Source: Bactrocera neohumeralis
Taxonomy: Eukaryota; Arthropoda; Insecta; Diptera; Tephritidae
Direction: 5' to 3'
Length of the DNA: 64,000 nt
Assembly (NCBI RefSeq): GCF_024586455.1
Contig: NC_065922.1
Coordinates: 23,742,089-23,806,088 of the forward strand
In this document: positions 46,160-56,944 of the stretch, piece after piece
Position numbering within the stretch: the stretch's first letter is position 1
Layout: the number at the start of each line of letters is the position of its first letter
Made by a program: the position numbers and the translations under genes
Notes under the pieces: model-generated
Database searches by the model: none
What the model saw: only the letters and a program-made list of their open reading frames with translations
Told to the model about the DNA's origin: nothing

Positions 46160-47675
46160 GAGGCCACGCCCTTCAATTTTGACTTCCGTAAAATTTAGTG
46201 TTTCATAAAAATATTTTCAAGTATATGTTTCTCATTATCCGAATTAAAATATGAAATAATGCACCCTAAACAGATTTGTGACATTGTAACAAGGTTCAAG
46301 ACGCTTTGCCGAGAATTAGTATCCATATGAAGGATTTTCTATCCTTTTAGCTTCACATAAGATTGTACTTGACAGTATAAGTGTTATCACTCGACATTTT
46401 GAGACATAACTCATAAATCCTATAGTCCTTAATACTATAGATAGAAAAAGAGGGAGAGACATGAAGTTAAAAAAATTAGACGATATGTTTTATAAAAAGT
46501 AGATTGAATTATCTGACCCAACTTCAAGCCAGAATAGAATTGTAATAGAGCTCGATGGAAGAGAAAAGTTCCTTTCGTTCCTCATGTTGCGTTTTCCTAA
46601 TTTCTGACCTCAGTCTAATTTACTATTTACTTATTACATTCAAGCTTGCTCTCCAAATTACATCTAATTGAAAAGTGTATTTATTGTATATATAAGTACT
46701 TCCATAATTTCCAAAGAAAGCTTCCGAATCCACTACTACTACAATCGACTAAGTACTTGTCAACATATCTCACACAAGTGTCTGATAGCGGACAGTACGA
46801 GAGGGAGTGTGGCAACTGTTGCCACGATAGTTGGGCTATTAAATTTGATGAGAAATAAAATGAAAACTACATAGGTAATTTAATTACCGTTATTAGCAAC
46901 AAATTCTAACGATGCTGCAAAATAAAATCAGACAGGCGTGAGATGGCCGAGGAAGAAGCATGTTGCCGGCCATTGCAACAAACTCGAAAAATATATATCT
47001 AGATAGTAAGTGCCACAGATATGATTCTATTATTTTACAGTGCTCGAGTGGCGACAGTTTTAGTTGTTGTTGTTGGCTACTGTCATCAGTGCCAAGTTGT
47101 TGCTGTCGCTGCGACTGTCACTGCTCCTTCCGCTGCCTAATGCAATTAGAAATAAAATTAAAAGTGTTTACTCTGATGCGCCAGCCGCTGAGTAGCCACT
47201 CACACACACTTCCACACACTCACAAATTGTTGCACTCAGCTTTGCATCGGTTCTTGCAGAAGTTGTTGTTGCTGCTGTGCAGTGATGGCAACTAGTTGCT
47301 GACTGCTGGCTGCTGCTGGCGTTCGTGATGTCGCTGTTGATTATGATGGCACTTGAGTGGCTACCAGTTGGCCGCGGGCGTTTGTAGCGCGCTCCTAAGT
47401 AACTGCTTACACACTCATAGTTTTGTTGGCTTTTAAACTTTGCGCTTGCTTGTTGTTGCTTTTACTCGTTTCTTGTTGTTGTCACTAATATATTTTGGTT
47501 TTACGGACTTTCCTTCTAAGTTATTGCCGCTTACGGCTGCCGTTTGAGCGTTTTAAATGCTCATCAAGTTGTCAATATGATGGCAGCTAACAAGCTGTTG
47601 CAAGCAACATCAGACAAAAACTAGGTATTTGTGGGTACAGTGGTGTGCAATTGAAGAATATGCTTTCTAATATGA
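45770..47675. other. noncoding; duplicated words and TE-poor island
   Basis: AT-rich until about 46890. 'agtcctcaatactagaaata' at 46097 recurs in altered form as 'agtccttaatactatagata' at 46424, each followed by GA-rich sequence, which suggests an old duplication ~327 bp apart. From about 46890 to 47640 the DNA is GC-richer and repeat-poor, with (GTT)n words. No protein motif is seen. Confidence 0.45.
46111..46157. repeat. (GA)n microsatellite
   Basis: A 40-bp-plus run of GA dinucleotides with one interruption near its start. Confidence 0.9.
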
Positions 47676-47680
47676 ATAAG

Positions 47681-47722
47681 TTATGTTAAGTTAAGTTATG
47701 TTATGTTATGTTATGTCATGTT
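47681..47722. repeat. (TTATG)n microsatellite
   Basis: Tandem copies of TTATG/TTAAG, seven or eight units, directly before a copy of the 150-bp repeat family. Confidence 0.88.
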
Positions 47723-47724
47723 TA

Positions 47725-48090
47725 GTTTCGAGGGTTTCTTAGGTTGGACCGAAGCTTTAAGGACTTGTATTTTGATAGTTCAGCTTGTATAACAGATACA
47801 TATATGCTATAGTAGTCCGATCTTAATAATTTGTTCGGATTATAACCCAAGCCAAATATCGTAAAGATATCCTATCGAATAAAAAAGTTACCATACAAGG
47901 ACAAGATTTTGATCGTTCAGCTTGTAAGGATCACCTATAACAGCTTCAGCCAAGTTAGTAGATTCTTAGGCAAACAAGGACTTGTGCAAAAGTTCTGGTC
48001 GTTATCTTAAAAACTGGTGGACTAGTTCGCGTAAATTCTTCTGAGTCTTACAAACTCTGTGGGAAACTTAATATACCCTATGCAGATGAT
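47725..48090 (+). repeat. 150-bp tandem repeat family, copy D
   Basis: Contains 'ggaccgaagctttaagg' (eroded header), two units with 'gatagttcagcttgtataac' and 'gatcgttcagcttgtaagg', 'tatgctatagtagtccgatc', 'taccatacaaggacaagat', and the tail 'atcttaaaaactggtggac' and 'acttaatataccctatgcag'. In this copy the core reads CAGCTTGTA in place of CAGTTTGTA. Confidence 0.78.
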
Positions 48091-48094
48091 AGTC

Positions 48095-48475
48095 AATGTA
48101 ATCTCATCAAAACATTGAGAGAGAGTGTACCAAATCGAAAAATCAACTGACGAATGTGTTATATAAGGCAGCTTATACCATATAGATGGCACAGAAAGTC
48201 ACAATTCTCCTTTCAATGAAGTACACCTTACTCGCACATGCCACATACTCTCTCTATCTCAGTGAACAGACCTCAAATATATCGAGTAGATAAGTGGCGA
48301 ATCGAACATTGTTAAGATTATTATTTTTTAGACTAAACAACCATAATTGTTATTGAAACTTGCTGACTCGAGCAGACATTAAAAAACTCTACGAATATAT
48401 TGGATCTAGAAATAAATTCATGCGCTTTGCCAAGAGATAGTGTAACTTTATTAATATTCCATTTTCCCAATAATC
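48095..48475. other. noncoding, no gene seen
   Basis: Spacer between a repeat copy and a mariner relic. No motif recognised. Confidence 0.5.
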
Positions 48476-48479
48476 CGAA

Positions 48480-49330
48480 CATGCCTTGTGCTCTAGCTAA
48501 GCGAACGGGTCGAAATTGTTTGCTCGATTTAAAAATGGTGATTTTGATTTTCGGACAAAAAAGTTCAAAGAAGAGTGCTTTCAGCTACTCTGCGAAGATT
48601 ATTACCACACGCAAGAAAAGCTTGTAGAGTCTTGAGGAGTCACCCAAGTAGCCTTATCAAAACCTATAAAAGCAGCCGAATAAATACAAAAGCAAGGAAA
48701 TTGGTTGTCAGTGGAAGTCATGAGACCTTGAAAGACAACTTTGTATACCAAAAATGCTGCTTGGACGTATCGGCTTATGGCTGGTGATAAAAAACGGATT
48801 CATTTCGACAACTCTGTCCACAAAACAGTAAATGTGAAACCTGGTCGAAAAGCCAAATCAACGACCGGTCAAAAGCCGAATAGACATGATGCCTAGGTAA
48901 TGCTCTGTATTTGGTGAGATCGGAAATGTGTGATGTATGAGCTTCCAAAGTCGGGAAAAAGCACAACTCATCAAACTGAAGCGAGCGATTGCAGAAGAAT
49001 GCTCGGAATTTGCGACTAGACATGAGACAACAATTTTCCTTCATGACACCGTTCGGCCTCATATTATAAAGGCCAGCTAAACTATTTGAAAAGGAGCGAC
49101 TGGGAAGTTTTACCCCTCGCGCCACATAATCCAGACAGGGCCTCCTTTAACTATCGTTTGTTCCGGTCGTTGTAAAACGCCTTCACTGAAATACGGTTCA
49201 CATCAAAAAAGGATATGACTTGATTATCAAACCGTCCTAAGTATTTTGGTATTAAATATTTGAATACATTTTCTAAAAAGCTTCTGCCAATAGCTTTCTG
49301 TAAATCGTTCTGTATATTCGCCGCAGTATC
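48480..49330 (+). mobile_element. mariner relic, third lineage
   Basis: Plus-strand frames read 'KLFARFKNGDFDFRTKKFKE' (N-terminal half), 'YYHTQEKLVESWGVTQVALS' (helix-turn-helix), then 'IQKQGNWLSVEVMRP', 'GDKKRIHFDN' (first catalytic Asp region, normally GDEKWI), 'VKPGRKAKSTTGQKPNRHDA'-type sequence, 'VMLCIW', then 'RHETTIFLHDTVRPHII' (second Asp region, normally HDNARPH), and 'NYLKRSDWEVLPLAPHNPDR', 'NYRLFRSL' and 'NAFTEIRFTS'. The third catalytic Asp (normally 'DLAPSDYHLF') falls in a changed stretch. All three regions are represented, so the middle is not deleted, but stops and substitutions are many. Termini were not found and both ends are approximate. Confidence 0.83.
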
Positions 49331-49334
49331 AATG

Positions 49335-50660
49335 CATATGTCACATGTAAAGCATTTTTCAGTTTCTTTCAACGCCACTGTAACTATTAACTTTTAGCAT
49401 GTGACATGCAACATGCAATTGTAGCCACTAACTTGCCACAAACCGCATTGGTTAGCAAGCAATTGCAACCGGCGATTTATTACAGCTGTCACAGCAAATT
49501 TCTACATTGTTTTTGCGCTACTAACTAGCAACAAAATGGAAATTTGTAAAATTTAGCGTTAGCTGTTGATATTTGTCGGCGCTTTTGTTATTCTTTTTTC
49601 AAATTTCTCACAGTGAAATTTTTAGTGACCTAACCTAAAACTTTATATGGGAGTGATTAAAAAAAGAACAACCAGCAGTGGCAGCTGCCGCTGACTAATT
49701 TATTATGATTATTTTTTTATCAAAAGCTTCAACATCTTAGTAGCTCGGCGTTCTTTTCTTCTAATGTAGAACTTCGACAGCCCAGCGGGTATCAACTCGT
49801 TATTTTCATTGCTGTCGCCTTATTTATATTTTTATAGCTAATTTCTACAAATAAATATTTATTAGTTCCTAATTTAACGGTGCTCTTTAGGTCGTCACAC
49901 TGCCATATACACGTTTTTTCTATATATACATGTATTTTATGAAATGGTTCATAAACCCATTTTAGCGGCGTCGCCGCCCGAGCAATCATCGTTAAATTCA
50001 AACTTGTTAACTTGTTAAGCAACCCATTCCCGGCAGGTGTAAAATTATTTATTGACTAAAGCGCGTCGAATTTTTTATGGTTTGCGTCGCGTGTCGAGCA
50101 TTAGAAATTTAGTATGCTATACGAAATTGACGCAGAGAGTGCGAGAGAGAATGCGAGAGTGAGTATATGAAAAAAAGAATGGAAAACTCATATGTCAAGC
50201 TTTGGTCTGGCGATGGCGTCTGCAGGTATGTGTAAATTTGTCGCTTAATGACTTTTGATTGCTGTGAAAATTATAAGTGTATAGGGTATAAAAAATATTT
50301 TATGAGAAAAATTGTCACAACTTGACGCTTTTAGCTAATTAAGACATTCCCGGGAATAAATTGGTAATGGGCACTAGTATTCATAGAGTAATAAAATATA
50401 TTATTTGTTTATATTAAAACTTCTGAAAATTCTTTATTGCCATTAAGAAACAGGTTTAATGCATTAGCTATTTAAGAGTGTTTTTGTTAAGACTTAATTA
50501 ATTCAGTTAAATGTGGGCCAAATAACGCGATTAAAACTTTAAGCTTCATAAGTTGTCAGGATTATGATATACATATAGTTGAGAAGCAACATTTTTACAA
50601 GAAAACTAGACCTGCCTTAAGAACTTATTCATTCTTTCTCTTGAAACCCGCTCGTCCGAC
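49335..50660. other. noncoding, no gene seen
   Basis: Mixed DNA. 49380-49620 is GC-richer with 'gcaacatgcaattgtagcc'-type words. 50125-50165 has GAGA-type words. No exon or element is seen. Confidence 0.45.
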
Positions 50661-50663
50661 TCA

Positions 50664-51140
50664 TTAATTGTGTCTCGTGATCTTCAGAACTACACACATT
50701 GTGATGACCAGTGATCTCCAAAACTCCAACAATTCTTGTAGCAGTGACATCCAGACCTTCACTAATTCTTATGACCAGTAAACTCCAGAGGTCCAAGAAC
50801 TCTTGTGACCAATGAAATTCAGAAGTCCAATAATTCTTATGAGCAAAGATCTTCAGAACTCCAACAATTTTTATGACGAGTGATCTCCAAAACTCCAACC
50901 ATTTTTCTGAACAGTGAACTCCAGACCTCCAACAATTCTTATGACCAGTGAACTTCAGAAGTCCAAGAATTCTTCAAAACTCCAACAATTCTTGTAACAG
51001 TGGCATCCAAAACTTCAACAATTCTTATGACCAGTGAACTCCAGAACAATTCTTACGTTCAGTGATCTCCAAAACACCAACAATTTTTATGACCAGTAAT
51101 TTCCAGGACTCCAACAATTCTTATAACAAATGACTTCCAT
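50664..51140. repeat. 34-bp minisatellite, about 13 units
   Basis: The unit is of the form 'ctccaacaattcttatgacc' followed by 'agtgatctccaaaa'. The AATTCTT/AACTCTT/AATTTTT core falls at 50731, 50764, 50798, 50832 and 50866, so the period is 33-34 bp, and it continues to about 51125 with some short units. Because 34 is not a multiple of three, the minus-strand frame at 50629-50898 is a shadow that cycles through frames. It is not a repetitive protein. Confidence 0.85.
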
Positions 51141-51144
51141 AACG

Positions 51145-51540
51145 CCTATACAAAGCCAGTACCATATCAAACCACAGCACTTTTGAAATTTTTTCGAACA
51201 TTCGAAAACGTTTGTAAGAGACTTAACCTTTTACGGCTAGAAATCAAGATGTCTATATGTGACATGCATTCAGAACTCTTCAAATAAGCTGATCGCAAAA
51301 AGTTTTTTGTACAAAAAGGCATGAAAGTTGTGAATTTTTATTGAGCCAAAGCCTTATCTGGGTTGGTGGAACAAGTATTCAAGCGTCTTCTATATACGAT
51401 ATATAGTACATCTTTGCTAGAAGCTTAAAGACATTGTGAGTATTGTCCAATAAATACAAGAACGTAAAGCTTCATGCCAGTAGTGAGCATTTCCTTACTA
51501 TAGTGCTCATAGAAAGTATCCATTATCTCCCGACATCATT
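51145..51540. other. noncoding, no gene seen
   Basis: AT-rich spacer between the minisatellite and the MITE-like unit. Confidence 0.5.
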
Positions 51541-51546
51541 GGACAC

Positions 51547-51791
51547 AAAATGTACCATCTGATCAAATTTGACCCGGACTGGCAAAAAAAACAAAAACTT
51601 CCGTTAGATCCAGAAAGTTTCCATGGTCTCCCGAGAAGTGATTATCACTGGAAACAAAATGTGCCATCTTTTCAAATTTGACCCGGACTGACAAAAAAAT
51701 ACTTCTGTTCGATCCGGGTGATTAAATTTCAGTCGCGCTGATATAATCAAACACTAGTTCCGCGTCAAATTTGATCAGATGATACACTATT
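51547..51791. mobile_element. MITE-like unit with mariner-type inverted repeats
   Basis: The left end 'taccatctgatcaaatttga' followed by 'cccggactggcaaaaa' (51553-51595) is inverted at the right end: 'cgcgtcaaatttgatcagat' at 51761-51780. A second left-type end, 'caaatttgacccggactgac', occurs inside at about 51673. The right end is the same sequence as the right end of the mariner relic at 28335-28890. No coding sequence is present. It is best read as a non-autonomous derivative of a mariner of that lineage. Confidence 0.72.
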
Positions 51792-51959
51792 GAAGCTTTA
51801 ACCATACTAAGAGGGGCATCTCTCTAACTCCTTCAGTACCGTGTCTACCAATATACCACATTCTGTCGCTGTTTCTATCTTCATTAAAAAAAATGTAAAA
51901 TTTTTTTTCCAATTCAATATAATATCTTTTTACAGTAGTAATGATTTGCAATTTGAATT

Positions 51960-52345
51960 TGCAAAAGCGCTGCCGGACGGATCAGGGCGAACTGCAATGC
52001 TCTGCGGACATGCAGGATCGCTAAGATCACGCGCGAGAGGCCCTAGAAAAAACACATATGCCTTTACGCAGACGGTCTCGAAAGGACTGCAGAAAATGCA
52101 GGGAAGTAGGCATAAGAGAGACGTTGTGGTTCGACCCAGCCTTATCTAGAACTCGTCTTAGATATCTAGGATCTTCATAGTTCAAAGTGACTATATTAAA
52201 TATCAACATTCGATATCAAATCGTTGTTAAAGTTCGAAAAAAGCGTTGAAGTCCTTTATGACGAATACTTCAGCTCAAATTAAACTGAACCTCCATCTGG
52301 CATTACTAAGAACCTAAGGGGTCAATATAACCTAACATAACCTAG
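51960..52345 (+). mobile_element. LINE fragment, C-terminal end with CCTAA-type tail
   Basis: Shifting plus-strand frames read 'GHAGSLRSRARG' (the 'LTGH' block), 'KEVGIRET'-like knuckle sequence ('CREVGIRETLWFDPALSRTR'), then 'RYLGSS', and 'LLKFEKSVEVLYDEYFSS', a normal LINE C-terminal end. The 3' region ends with 'aatataacctaacataacc'. Truncated and frameshifted. Belongs to the RNase H-bearing group by its C-terminal motifs. Confidence 0.72.
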
Positions 52346-52349
52346 CAAC

Positions 52350-53985
52350 TATGACAATTTGGTATAAAAGTGAATGCGATATTCTGCCCAAAAATGTTTC
52401 AAGTTCAAGACCCAACACAAGAACAGACTGCAGTAGGGGTCTGAAAGATATTCAACACTACAAAAATTATAAAAGGAAGTCCACCGGCATATCACATTGC
52501 CAATAAATACTGCAATTAATTACCAGATCGGTTCAATTATATATGCAAGTAGTGGCGAGTATATGCAGCAAAGGCATGCCACGACATGGAGAGTGTTGCC
52601 TCACGGTCAAATTAACAAATTAACACGTCTGCGGCGCGTGAATAGACTAAGTGAGCAGCAAAGGCGAATGCGAAGCCGAATCTGGAGTAGTGGAACGCAC
52701 TTTTTTTCGCGTGTGTTAAGTGAATTTAATGCATTTTCATTGTAATTGCGATCGATGTTAATTGAATGCCAACAACAACGCCAACGCAACACGGTAGGGA
52801 CACGCGAAAAGCCAAAAAATCAAAAGAGGATTCCGCTCGCAAGTGGCGCGAACGGACGCGTAGGGTAAGCCATGAAATATGCGGCACTTATTCATTCACA
52901 AAGCGTTCAACGGGTGGAAGCGCACAAACGGAGCAGGAAACTGAGAGTTAAAAAATTAAAAAAACAACAACAATTGCGTGTAACAATGCGCCGGCAATGC
53001 GATGGCCAATTAAATGTAAATTCGATGCGCAATTATGCAATGCAACATGGCAGGCGCGCTTACGGTATTATTGCAACTTCGCGGCCGCACAACAACAAGT
53101 GCGCTGGTGGCGAGAGATTGCGCTGAATTCGCACAAAATATTTCGCACTTAAATGTGGCCGAAATAATTCGCAATTAACACAAGAGCGCGCGACCAGCAA
53201 CAGCAACAACAACAATGTCAGCACTCGCTATAATATGAGCAGCAGCAACTGCAGTGGAATTGTTGCAATGCCTGAGTCGCTGTGGCAACACGAAGGAGCA
53301 GAGGATGAGCGCCTCAGCGCTAGTTGGTGGCTAGGCAGCGCTACATACTCGTACATAATTTTCATATATGAATATATGCATATATGTTCGTGTATATATC
53401 AGCGCCGCGCTTTCAATTCACCAACGTGACGCAGCTGCAATATTTTACACTTACACGCTGCTGCAATAAAGGACAGATTTTCGTACGGCACAAAATGGCA
53501 AAAAGCAAAAACAACAAAAAAATTATGTGCTTAAAAAATTAAGCAACAAGTCTTGCGGCTTCTTCGCAAAGCAGACCAGCGCGCGGGTGTTGATTAACAG
53601 CTTTGGTTGCTTTTATTTTCATTTGGCTTTCAGATTAATGTATTTTCGATGCCAGGCACTGGGGAGTAGCACCAGTACCAACAACAATAAGACAATAAAA
53701 ACATATGGCCGCAGCGCGCTTGTCATGCAAGTGACAGTTACAAGCTTGTAACAAGCATAAAAACTCAGAAACTCGGCGTTGACTTGGCAACAACTGAGAG
53801 ACAGCCTGCGCAGTTTACTGGGTACTACGGCGACAAATAAAAAAACTCCTTAGGCAATCGGCTAATTAAAAAATTAAATTTCTTGAAATTTTCCAAAACT
53901 TAAGTAAAGAGAATGTGACTCACGGTACATAAAGTAACCAGTGATATGTTTGTGTAAAGGCTGAGCTCTAAGTCTGTTGGACCAG
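52350..53985. other. noncoding; TE-poor island
   Basis: From about 52500 to 53850 the DNA is GC-richer, with 'aacaacaacaa', 'gcagcagcaac' and 'gcgcaa' words and no recognised repeat. Open frames (52497-52745, 52766-52951, 52872-53126, 53235-53429) overlap in different frames, and none shows a conserved domain. Candidate regulatory or untranslated exon sequence. Confidence 0.45.
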
Positions 53986-53989
53986 AGAC

Positions 53990-55480
53990 CAAGGTAGACA
54001 ATTAAAATAAAGAGAAAGCATGATTTGGTCGGTTGAATACATGTCCAATGAATGGAATATGAGTGTACTCTGCCCTATCCACAATATTTGCGATTCCACA
54101 GCCTGCGCTAATTATCGTAGTAGCAGCTTTCTTAATACGAGTATATGAGGTTCTTTAGATAGTATTGTTTGAAAGACTTAAGTCTATTGTAAATAAACTG
54201 ATTAGACCTTATCAGTGTGGCTTTAGACCTGAAAAATCCACGGTAGCTAGATTTTCACAACATGTACGTCAAATCCTGGAGAAGAGCCTTAACAAGCAGA
54301 TCGAACCCCTTTTGTTGATTTCAATACCGCTTTCGATATGAACGATGATTTAGTATCCCTGCAATATCATAATAAAATTTTATAGTACAGTTATGCGCAG
54401 AATGACAATACTTAGCTAAGATTTTATTTAGGCACAACTTAAGTATGGACTGTGAAACCGGGCATTAGTATCCCTGCAAAGTACAATGCAGAATGACGTT
54501 GAGCACAACCAGCAGCACTGTAAAATCGGAAAAGACCTTTCCGACTCTTTCCATACGAGACGAGGTTTTAGACTGGTGACTGCCTCTCGTGCGTCTTTTT
54601 CAATATAATGCTGAAAAAAGTGACAAGTGTCACTAATCTGAGCCGCAGTGGTACTATCTACCTTAAAAGTACAATGCTACCGGGGTACGCAAATGATATT
54701 GACATCGTAGACCTTAACAACAGAGCCGTCAGCGCAGTCTTTCCCAGCCTACAAAAAAAACCGAAAGAGGTTGGCTTTCTGGTGAACAAGGGTAAGACAA
54801 AGTATTTGGAGGCCACATACAAAGATTCATCGTGTTTGGGAACTACTTACAGTTGGCAACTATAAATTTGAAAAAGTTAAGGACTTCGTATACCTCTGAA
54901 CCAGCATAAATGTCACCCATAATTTAAGATTGGAGATTATGCGCAGTTAATTCTTGTCAACAGGCGCTACTTTGAGATCGGGAAACAATTGAGAAGCAGA
55001 TGCCTCTCTAGGGAAGAACAAAAATTACGCTCCATAAGTCTCTCATTCTTCCCGTCCTATAATATGGAGCAGAAACATGGACGATGATGACTCGAGATGA
55101 GAAAGCGCTTGGAGCATTCGTGAGAACTATTTTTCGCAAGATCTTTGAAGCCGTTCACGTGAGCGACAAATATCGAAGAAGATGGAACCACGAACTATAT
55201 GAGCTCTACGGCGATATGGATATAGTGAAGCGCGTAAAGAACCAACGAATTCTTTGCTTAGGCCATGTCGTTCGCATGAGAGATGATGCTCCAACGAAAA
55301 GCACCTTCAACTCGAGACCTATAGGTGAACAACGGAGCAAGTTCGCCCATGCATTCAATGGAAGGACCTACTGCATAGCAATCTGTCTGCTCTTATGATG
55401 TAGAACTGGCGTGAACTTGCAAAGTTTTGCGTTCTCGGCAGAGACCGACTCACGGTTGTAGTGCCAAAGAAGAAGAAGGA
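53990..55480 (+). mobile_element. RTE-like LINE, RT domain to ORF2 C-terminus
   Basis: The longest RT fragment of the window. In order it shows 'NEWNMSVLCPIH' (54050), 'ACANYRSSSFLN', 'IRPYQCGFRPEKSTVARF', 'QHVRQILEKSLNKQIEP', the catalytic region 'LPGYANDIDIVDLN' (normally YADD, here YAND), 'VGFLVNKGKTKYLEATYKDS', 'RAFVRTIFRKIF'-type sequence ('ALGAFVRTIFRKIFEAVHVS'), 'YELYGDMDIVKRVKNQRIL' and 'LGHVVRMRDDAPTKSTFN'. The first catalytic Asp region ('LFVDFKAAFD') is frameshifted. It ends near 55480 with an AAGAAGAAGGAGAAGG stretch. The endonuclease half is missing. 'LGHV.RM' and the lack of RNase H suggest an RTE-like clade. Confidence 0.86.
55084..55398 (+). pseudogene. LINE ORF2 C-terminal fragment
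   Basis: The longest intact stretch of the 53990-55480 element, 104 residues. It covers the region after the RT active site, including the 'YELYGDMDIVKRVKNQRIL' and 'LGHVVRMRDDAPTKSTFN' motifs found near the C-terminus of RTE-like ORF2 proteins. It has no complete start of its own and is only the least damaged frame. Confidence 0.8.
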
Positions 55481-55484
55481 GAAG

Positions 55485-56860
55485 GCAATTAAAAAAAACA
55501 GTCTTAGTAGGAAAGCACCACTGGAAAAGTAAAATGAGAGAACAAAAATTAAAGAAAATTGATTTAAGATAAAATATGATATTTAAATGTGAGAATTATT
55601 TATTGAAAATTAATGTACTTTCTCCATATAAAATCAAAATAAAGGAAAAATAAATATTTTAAATAAAAAACACGGTGTTTTTGGGACATAAAAATAATAT
55701 GTCCCTATATATTCTTATACAAGTAGTTATATATAATATTTATAGGGACTTGCCATATCATTCTTGGCGTTACAAGCTTCGTGGCAATCTTAAGTTATTA
55801 TCTTTAGGGTTTAATGATAACAATAATAAAAATCCATTTAGCTTCTATATATATAATAAAAAATTTAGAAAAACCCTTCGAGAAATTTTGGTAGCTTTTC
55901 GCGTAGTTCCATAATATCTACTGATCCACACATTTATATTTAATGTCTTCTACAAGTATAAAATATTTACCTGAACACAATAAAGCGATATCAGTGAAGA
56001 AACACTCACCTGCAAAAAAAATAAAAATATTTCATTACTAAATAATAAAAATTTAAAAAACATATATACAATATTTTAAAATTTTCTATATACATACGTA
56101 AAGAGTTCAATGTTAATCGTTATATATTGTTATATAGCTAGTAGAGTGCAGTACTTTCAAAAAAACCCAAAACCTTTCAAAAGAAGTTAGAAAATAAAAA
56201 TATCCTTGAATACCCCTGACACTAATAAGGAAGTGAAGGAACTGTACATAAGCCCAAATCAGAGTGACCCCAGAAAAAATTTTTAAAAATAATTAATTAA
56301 ACTCTTTTCTGACTGGAATTGTCAACCTCCTCACATTCGAAGTGCCTTCTTTGTTCTTTACCACCGCAGACAACCGCTGTGCTGGGCAATTCCGTCGCAT
56401 GTATGTACATACGTTGACGACGCCACCACAGGCTGTTGGCTGCTGACAGCTACTCGCTGCCTTTCGACTGCGTCCACCGGGAACATGCGTGCGCGTGTTC
56501 CACTTTTATTTTTAGACACATTTCATTTCATTTCACAGTTGCAGTTTTTATATTATTTTCTTTGCGAAATTTCACTATAATTTTATTACAATTTTAAGGA
56601 AAAAATATAAAAGTACGTATGTATGTCTTTCACAACTTCAGTGCGCACAATTTTATGCGTAAATAAAAAAAGTGTGTTGTCAACTGCGGCTGCTGCATTA
56701 AATGCAACACATTGCAAGGCGATGTGGCGCTACAACAGCTTACAGAGGCGTCGCGCCCCCGCAAAAGCAGACACTTGGCGCTGGGAGCAGCTATTTACTT
56801 TCACTAGGACTTTTGTTTGATTTAGAAAAAAAATTATGGGCAGTTTTGTATAAGAAACCA
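55485..56860. other. noncoding; AT-rich, then TE-poor at 56.3-56.8 kb
   Basis: AT-rich to about 56300, followed by a GC-richer, repeat-poor piece (about 56330-56480 and 56680-56790). A 79-residue frame at 55675-55914 and a 65-residue frame at 56623-56820 are unrecognised. Confidence 0.45.
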
Positions 56861-56862
56861 CA

Positions 56863-56940
56863 TTAGGGTGGGTCGATTTATTGAAATTTGGAAATGGACA
56901 ATTTTTGGCAAAAATTCTACAATATTTTGACCCACCCTAA
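56863..56940. mobile_element. 78-bp palindromic MITE, TTAGGGTGGGTC ends
   Basis: Perfect terminal inverted repeats of at least 14 bp (CATTAGGGTGGGTC at the left, GACCCACCCTAATG at the right, counting two outer bases each side) flank a ~54-bp AT-rich core with 'gaaatttggaaatgg'. A further right-type end GACCCACCCTAA lies at 57203-57214. No coding sequence. The transposase that mobilises it is not identified. Confidence 0.75.
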
Positions 56941-56944
56941 TGCT

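Noticed and set aside
50629..50898. Repetitive 89-residue frame on the minus strand
   Set aside because: It is the 34-bp minisatellite translated; 34 is not a multiple of 3, so successive units are in different frames and cannot be a protein repeat.
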